NCBI GenBank assembly: GCA_945871945.1 | Contig: CAMBXY010000037.1 | Location: 1-11,588, forward strand | Source: Bordetella parapertussis | Lineage (GTDB): Bacteria; Pseudomonadota; Gammaproteobacteria; Burkholderiales; Burkholderiaceae_C | Direction: 5' to 3' | DNA: 11,588 nucleotides | Shown: piece after piece, positions 7,563 to 11,588 of the stretch | How the letters are laid out: the number at the start of each line of letters is the position of its first letter | How positions within the stretch are numbered: position 1 is the first letter of the stretch | Notes under the pieces: model-generated | The model's input: only the letters and a program-made list of their open reading frames with translations | The model's database searches: none | What the model was told of the DNA's origin: nothing | Translations under genes and position numbers: made by a program

Positions 7563-7840
7563 GTGAAAGCGGCGTTTTTCAGTTGCCGGCGCTTCTCACC
7601 CATGACCAAGCAAGGGCGGTAGCCACACAGGTTTGCAACTTGGTGCGCACCCAGCCCCTGCTGCAAATTGACGCCTCTAATTTGACACAATTTGATTCCT
7701 CGGCTTTGGCCGTTCTCTTGGCGGGCTTGCGCGAAGCGGCCCAGCACCAGCATGCGCTTAAAGTCAGCGGCCTGCCAGCCAAGGCGCTGGCTTTGGCCCG
7801 CGTCTATGGCGTAGAAAACCTGCTTCATTTACAGTCATAG
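7559..7840 (+). CDS. mlaB: STAS-domain protein MlaB
   Basis: A 93-residue cytoplasmic STAS-domain protein that binds MlaF and is needed for activity of the MlaFEDB complex. The core LLQIDASNLTQFDSSALAVLL (34-54) is the STAS strand-loop-helix. S47 follows D46 at the position of the conserved Ser/Thr in STAS proteins and probably corresponds to the essential threonine of E. coli MlaB, although I could not align it. LKVSGLPAKALALARVYGVENLL forms the last strand and helix. It overlaps mlaC by 4 bases. Sequence conservation in this family is low, so the call leans partly on position. It is the last mla gene; a 41-base gap follows. Confidence 0.9.
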   Translation: MSESGVFQLPALLTHDQARAVATQVCNLVRTQPLLQIDASNLTQFDSSALAVLLAGLREAAQHQHALKVSGLPAKALALARVYGVENLLHLQS

Positions 7841-7855
7841 TCCGCGTCTAGCGCT

Positions 7856-7876
7856 AAGCCTTAGAATCAAAGGCTT
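7856..7876 (+). other. Inverted repeat before the YadG-like gene
   Basis: AAGCCTT (7856-7862) and AAGGCTT (7870-7876) are perfect complements around a 7-base loop. No run of T follows, so it is not a standard terminator. The downstream arm region contains AAAGG, the likely ribosome binding site of the gene starting at 7882, so folding could reduce its translation. A 7-base stem may also be chance. Confidence 0.35.
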
Positions 7877-7881
7877 GACTT

Positions 7882-8787
7882 ATGACAGCTATCTCTTTTC
7901 AGTCGGTTTCTAAAACCTTCAACGGCGCGCGTGGCGCTTTCAAGGCGCTCGACGGCATCAGCTTCGATATCCAAGAGGGCGAATTTTTCGGCTTGCTTGG
8001 GCCCAATGGCGCGGGCAAAACCACGCTCATCAGCATTTTGGCCGGCCTCATGCAAGCCAGCAGCGGGCGCATTCAGGTGCATGGCTTGGATGTACAAACC
8101 CAGGCCGCGCAGGTTCGTAAGATTTTGGGCGTTGTGCCCCAAGAACTGGTGTTTGACCCGTTTTTCACTGTGCGCGAAGCCCTGAAGTTTCAATCGGGTT
8201 ATTTCGGTATCACCCGCAACGACGCTTGGCTAGATGAATTGCTCGTTTGCTTGGGGCTGGCCGACAAGGCCGACAGCAATATGCGCCAACTCTCGGGCGG
8301 CATGAAGCGGCGGGTGCTGGTGGCCCAAGCCTTGGTGCACAAACCTCCCGTCATCGTGCTGGATGAACCCACCGCAGGCGTGGACGTGGAGTTGCGCCAA
8401 ACCCTGTGGCAATTCATTGCCCGCTTGAACCGCGAAGGCCACACCGTGCTCTTGACCACCCATTACTTGGAAGAGTCCGAAGCTTTGTGCGCGCGACTTG
8501 CCATGCTGAAAAATGGACGGGTGGTGGCGCTGGACAACACCTGCGACTTGCTGAAAAACGCCTCCAGCAATGTCTTGCGCTTCAAGCTCGATGAACAACT
8601 CCCCCCCGAATTGGCCGCGCAAGCCAGGGTCACCGGCCGCATTGTGCAGTTCCCCGCGCACGACGCGGCGCAAATCGAGCACTACTTGGCAGCCTTGCGC
8701 CAAGCGGGTTTGGTGGCCCAAGACGTGGAAATTCGCAAAGCCGATTTGGAAGACGTGTTTTTGGACGTCATGGGGGCCGCGTCATGA
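7882..8787 (+). CDS. yadG: ABC-2 type exporter ATP-binding subunit, YadG-like
   Basis: A 301-residue cytoplasmic ATPase for the membrane protein encoded next. Walker A is GPNGAGKTT (40-48), signature LSGGMKRR (137-144), Walker B VIVLDEP with D161/E162, D-loop AGVD and switch histidine H194. The roughly 75-residue C-terminal part after the nucleotide-binding domain (ending DLEDVFLDVMGAAS) is typical of drug/polysaccharide-type exporters of the CcmA/YadG class. E. coli YadG has about 308 residues and the same partner arrangement. The substrate is unknown. It overlaps the permease gene by ATGA (8784-8787), so the two are probably made in step. The symbol is given by resemblance to E. coli, not by proven orthology. 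Confidence 0.9.
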   Translation: MTAISFQSVSKTFNGARGAFKALDGISFDIQEGEFFGLLGPNGAGKTTLISILAGLMQASSGRIQVHGLDVQTQAAQVRKILGVVPQELVFDPFFTVREALKFQSGYFGITRNDAWLDELLVCLGLADKADSNMRQLSGGMKRRVLVAQALVHKPPVIVLDEPTAGVDVELRQTLWQFIARLNREGHTVLLTTHYLEESEALCARLAMLKNGRVVALDNTCDLLKNASSNVLRFKLDEQLPPELAAQARVTGRIVQFPAHDAAQIEHYLAALRQAGLVAQDVEIRKADLEDVFLDVMGAAS

Positions 8788-9539
8788 ACGGTTGGCAAGC
8801 TCTGTTTTACAAAGAAGTACTGCGGTTTTGGAAAGTCAGCGCCCAGACCATCGCTGCGCCAGTGCTCACAGCGCTTTTGTACATGCTGATCTTTGGGCAT
8901 TTGCTGGAAGGCCGCATCACGGTTTACGACAGTGTCAGCTACACCGCGTTTTTGGTGCCAGGTTTGGTGATGATGAGCTTGTTGCAAAACGCCTTTGCCA
9001 ACAGTTCTTCCTCCATGGTGCAAAGCAAGATGATGGGCAATTTGGTTTTCATTCTGCTCACGCCTTTGGGACACTGGAGCTGGTTCGCCGCCTATGTCTT
9101 GGCGGCAGTCGTGCGCGGCATGGCGGTGGGTTTGGGTGTTTTGCTGGTCACCATGTGGTTTGCGCCCCTCACCGTGGTTTGGCCGGTTTGGATTGTGGTG
9201 TTTGCCTTGTTGGGCGCGGCCATGCTGGGTACCTTGGGGCTGATCGCCGGCTTGTGGGCCGACAAGTTTGACCAAATGTCCTCGTTTCAAAACTTCCTCA
9301 TCACGCCCATGACATTTTTAAGCGGCGTGTTTTATTCCATACATTCCCTGCCGCCTTTTTGGCAACAGGTCAGCCACCTCAATCCCTTTTTCTACATGAT
9401 TGACGGTTTTCGTTATGGTTTTTTTGGCGTCAGCGATGTCTCCCCTTGGCTGAGTTTGGGGCTGGTGGGCGGCGCTTATGTGTTGGTGGCTGCCTTGGCG
9501 CTGTATTTGCTGCGCATTGGCTACAAAATTCGGGGGTGA
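8784..9539 (+). CDS. yadH: ABC-2 type transporter permease, YadH-like
   Basis: A 251-residue inner-membrane permease with about six hydrophobic segments, at roughly 23-40, 56-72, 100-124, 133-157, 170-187 and 224-245. The ABC-2 family signature near the end is HLNPFFYMIDGFRYGFFG (198-215). The N-terminal EVLRFWKVSAQT amphipathic helix is the usual ATPase-contact element. Length and partner match E. coli YadH (about 256 residues). Whether it moves a lipid, a polysaccharide or a drug cannot be read from the sequence. Its place between the mla genes and ibaG-murA suggests an envelope role, which is only inference. Confidence 0.9.
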   Translation: MNGWQALFYKEVLRFWKVSAQTIAAPVLTALLYMLIFGHLLEGRITVYDSVSYTAFLVPGLVMMSLLQNAFANSSSSMVQSKMMGNLVFILLTPLGHWSWFAAYVLAAVVRGMAVGLGVLLVTMWFAPLTVVWPVWIVVFALLGAAMLGTLGLIAGLWADKFDQMSSFQNFLITPMTFLSGVFYSIHSLPPFWQQVSHLNPFFYMIDGFRYGFFGVSDVSPWLSLGLVGGAYVLVAALALYLLRIGYKIRG

Positions 9540-9542
9540 GCA

Positions 9543-9782
9543 ATGAACGCAGAGCAAATTCAAACCATGATTGCCACAGGCTTGGCATGTGAGCATGTGC
9601 ATGTCGAGGGCGATGGCCGGCACTGGTATGCCACCGTGGTCAGCGCGTCTTTTGAAGGGCAACGTCTGATACAGCGTCACCAAAAGGTGTATGCCACTTT
9701 GGGCGACAAAATGGCCAATGACGAGGTGCACGCCTTGTCGATGAAAACCTTCACACCTGTCGAGTGGCAGGCGCAGGCCTGA
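9543..9782 (+). CDS. ibaG: BolA-family protein IbaG
   Basis: A 79-residue BolA-fold protein. It matches the IbaG (YrbA) branch: [14 protein letters not shown] (17-30), [15 protein letters not shown] (36-50), the VHAL motif with H63, and a closing MKTFTPVEW (67-75). H63 is the conserved histidine that in BolA proteins helps bind a shared [2Fe-2S] cluster with a monothiol glutaredoxin. E. coli ibaG lies between mlaB and murA, and the same order is kept here with the YadGH pair added. It starts 3 bases after the permease stop, with GGGGG/TGAG sequence as a modest ribosome site. IbaG is linked to acid stress and iron-sulfur handling; a regulatory tie to murA is not shown by the sequence. Confidence 0.92.
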   Translation: MNAEQIQTMIATGLACEHVHVEGDGRHWYATVVSASFEGQRLIQRHQKVYATLGDKMANDEVHALSMKTFTPVEWQAQA

Positions 9783-9798
9783 GCGCTGCTCGGTTGCT

Positions 9799-11076
9799 AT
9801 GGACAAATTACTGATTCGCGGTGGGCGGTCTTTGCAGGGCGAGGTGGCCATTGCCGGCGCTAAAAATGCCGCCCTGCCCGAACTTTGCGCCTCGCTTTTA
9901 ACCGCAGACACACTCACGCTGCGAAATGTGCCGCAGTTGCAAGACGTGGCCACCATGCTCAAGCTGATTCGCCACATGGGCGTGACTGCCCAGCGCAACG
10001 ACGCCGGCGACTTGTTGCTCAACGCAGGGGAGTTACACAGCCCAGAAGCGCCTTACGAGTTGGTTAAAACCATGCGCGCCTCGGTGCTGTCGCTGGGACC
10101 CTTGTTGGCGCGCTTTGGCCACGCCAAGGTGTCGCTGCCAGGCGGTTGCGCCATCGGTACGCGCCCCGTAGACCAGCACATCAAGGGATTGCAAGCCATG
10201 GGTGCGGTGATCGATGTCGAGCACGGCTATATGGTGGCGCGTTTGAAAAACGGACTCACCCGATTGAAGGGCGCGCGCATCGCGACAGACATGGTGACCG
10301 TCACCGGCACCGAAAATTTCCTCATGGCCGCGGCTTTGGCCGAGGGTGAGACCGTGTTGGAAAACGCCGCCCAAGAGCCTGAAATTCCCGATTTGGCTGA
10401 ATTGCTCATCGCCATGGGCGCGAAAATTCAAGGCCATGGCACAAGCCGAATTCATATTCAAGGCGTGGACAAACTGCACGGCGCCACCCACAGCGTGGTG
10501 TCCGACCGCATCGAAGCCGGCACGTTTTTGTGTGCGGTGGCTGCCACCGGTGGTGATGTGCTGCTGCGCCATGCGCGCGGCGACCACCTCGAAGCCGTTG
10601 TCGACAAACTGCGCGATGCGGGCGTCAGCATTGAAGCGGTGCCTGGGGGTTTGCGGGTGCGCTCGGACGGCCCCGCCTTCGCGCATTTGAAGGCGCAAAG
10701 TTTTCGCACCACCGAGTACCCAGGTTTTCCGACCGACATGCAAGCCCAGTTCATGGTGCTCAACGCGGTCTCGCAAGGCAGCACCAAAGTGACAGAAACG
10801 ATATTTGAAAACCGCTTCATGCATGTCAACGAGTTGCTTCGCTTGGGCGCGCACATTCAAATTGACGGCAAGGTGGCGATGGTTGAAGGCGTGGCCAAGT
10901 TGTCGGGCGCCACCGTCATGGCCACCGACTTGCGCGCCTCAGCCAGCTTGGTGATTGCCGGTTTGGTGGCCGAGGGTGAAACCGTGGTCGACAGGATTTA
11001 CCATCTCGACCGGGGTTACGACCGCATGGAAGACAAACTGCGCGCCTTGGGCGCGGACATCGAAAGAAGCCGATGA
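9799..11076 (+). CDS. murA: UDP-N-acetylglucosamine 1-carboxyvinyltransferase
   Basis: The 425-residue cytoplasmic enzyme that transfers enolpyruvate from PEP to UDP-GlcNAc, the first committed step of peptidoglycan synthesis. K22-N23 ([10 protein letters not shown]) bind substrate. The catalytic loop is [14 protein letters not shown] with C117, so this enzyme has the cysteine form expected to be fosfomycin sensitive. FPTDMQAQ contains the general-base aspartate D313, and the DLRASASL (R379) and [13 protein letters not shown] (R405) segments are the late conserved arginine motifs. The length is normal (E. coli 419). The start at 9799 gives the canonical [10 protein letters not shown]-terminus, though no clear Shine-Dalgarno is visible in the 16-base gap after ibaG. 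The stop overlaps hisG by ATGA. Confidence 0.97.
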   Translation: MDKLLIRGGRSLQGEVAIAGAKNAALPELCASLLTADTLTLRNVPQLQDVATMLKLIRHMGVTAQRNDAGDLLLNAGELHSPEAPYELVKTMRASVLSLGPLLARFGHAKVSLPGGCAIGTRPVDQHIKGLQAMGAVIDVEHGYMVARLKNGLTRLKGARIATDMVTVTGTENFLMAAALAEGETVLENAAQEPEIPDLAELLIAMGAKIQGHGTSRIHIQGVDKLHGATHSVVSDRIEAGTFLCAVAATGGDVLLRHARGDHLEAVVDKLRDAGVSIEAVPGGLRVRSDGPAFAHLKAQSFRTTEYPGFPTDMQAQFMVLNAVSQGSTKVTETIFENRFMHVNELLRLGAHIQIDGKVAMVEGVAKLSGATVMATDLRASASLVIAGLVAEGETVVDRIYHLDRGYDRMEDKLRALGADIERSR

Positions 11077-11588
11077 GCATCACCTTGGCCTTGTCCAAAG
11101 GACGTATTTTTGACGAAACCCTGCCGTTGTTGCGCGCGGCCGGCATCGAGGTTTTGGAAGACCCCGAGAAGTCACGCAAGCTGATACTGCCCACCAACCA
11201 AGACAGTTTGCGGGTGGTGCTGGTGCGCGCCTCGGATGTGCCCACCTATGTGGAATATGGCGGCGCCGACATGGGCGTGGCCGGTTTGGACACCCTCATC
11301 GAGCACGGCAGTGCGGGCCTGTACCAGCCCCTGGATTTGCAAATAGCGCGTTGCCGCATGAGTGTGGCCGTGCCTGAAGGCTTCGATTACCTCGCTGCTG
11401 TCAAGCAAGGTGCCCGGCTGCGAGTGGCCACCAAATACGTGGCCATCGCCCGCGACTTCTTCGCCAGCAAAGGCGTACACGTCGACTTGGTCAAGCTTTA
11501 CGGCAGCATGGAATTGGCCCCACTCACCGGCATGGCCGACGCGATTGTTGATTTGGTCTCCACCGGCAGCACCTTGAAAGCCAACCAC
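11073..11588 (+). CDS. hisG: ATP phosphoribosyltransferase, N-terminal part (3' truncated)
   Basis: First enzyme of histidine synthesis, joining ATP and PRPP. 172 codons are present before the window ends. The N-terminus [20 protein letters not shown] is canonical; [13 protein letters not shown] follows near residues 64-76, and the PRPP-binding loop [16 protein letters not shown] is at 156-171. The start lacks the leader seen in many long forms and resembles the short HisG_S type (about 210-220 residues), which needs HisZ as a regulatory partner. The region that would prove this lies outside. The ATG overlaps the murA stop (ATGA at 11073-11076), so it is probably translated together with murA. 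Further his genes are expected to the right. Confidence 0.95.
   Translation, partial: MSITLALSKGRIFDETLPLLRAAGIEVLEDPEKSRKLILPTNQDSLRVVLVRASDVPTYVEYGGADMGVAGLDTLIEHGSAGLYQPLDLQIARCRMSVAVPEGFDYLAAVKQGARLRVATKYVAIARDFFASKGVHVDLVKLYGSMELAPLTGMADAIVDLVSTGSTLKANH

Noticed and set aside
7856..7881. Inverted repeat as a rho-independent terminator of the mla genes
   Set aside because: Only three of seven pairs are GC and the sequence after it is GACTTATG, with no T run.
1..11588. Mobile element, CRISPR array, tRNA/rRNA or attachment site
   Set aside because: I found no transposase or integrase reading frame, no spaced direct repeats and no RNA-gene pattern. Almost every base is inside a protein-coding gene.

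Overview
The window is a chromosomal stretch from a betaproteobacterium, most likely Burkholderiales and probably Comamonadaceae-like. This rests on gene order (gltBD next to an mlaFEDACB cluster that carries mlaA inside it, then a YadGH-type transporter, ibaG, murA and hisG) and on moderately GC-rich codon use with many TTG leucines. The genus cannot be fixed from the sequence alone. All fifteen genes lie on the + strand and are packed end to end. Five junctions are 4-base ATGA overlaps, and no gap exceeds 51 bases. I see no rRNA, tRNA, CRISPR array, insertion sequence, convincing promoter or rho-independent terminator.

Layout. Positions 1-2037 hold the 3' part of gltB (glutamate synthase large subunit; its start lies before the window). 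Positions 2041-2537 hold a two-gene cassette: a DUF4258 protein (toxin-like) and a 75-residue YgiT/MqsA-type zinc-finger protein (antitoxin-like). Positions 2561-4042 hold gltD, the small subunit. The cassette therefore sits between the two subunit genes of one enzyme. Positions 4054-7840 hold the Mla phospholipid-transport set: mlaF (ATPase), mlaE (permease), mlaD (MCE ring protein), mlaA (outer-membrane lipoprotein), mlaC (periplasmic carrier) and mlaB (STAS subunit). Positions 7882-9539 hold an ABC-2 exporter pair related to E. coli YadG/YadH. Positions 9543-9782 hold ibaG (BolA family) and 9799-11076 hold murA (first committed step of peptidoglycan synthesis). From 11073 hisG runs off the right edge (first step of histidine synthesis).

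How the genes work together. GltB and GltD form NADPH-dependent glutamate synthase. MlaA, MlaC and MlaFEDB move phospholipid between the outer and inner membranes and keep the outer leaflet asymmetric. MurA adds a second cell-envelope function, and IbaG is a BolA/glutaredoxin-type partner that sits next to murA in many proteobacteria. HisG opens the histidine block expected to continue to the right.

The part that stands out is the DUF4258/YgiT pair inserted inside gltBD. Its first gene has no visible ribosome binding site, starts 3 bases after gltB and in the same reading frame. Its second gene has a clear AAGGA site. The zinc-finger protein has no room for a DNA-binding domain, and the cassette has no visible promoter of its own. 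Everything else is a well-known arrangement for this group.
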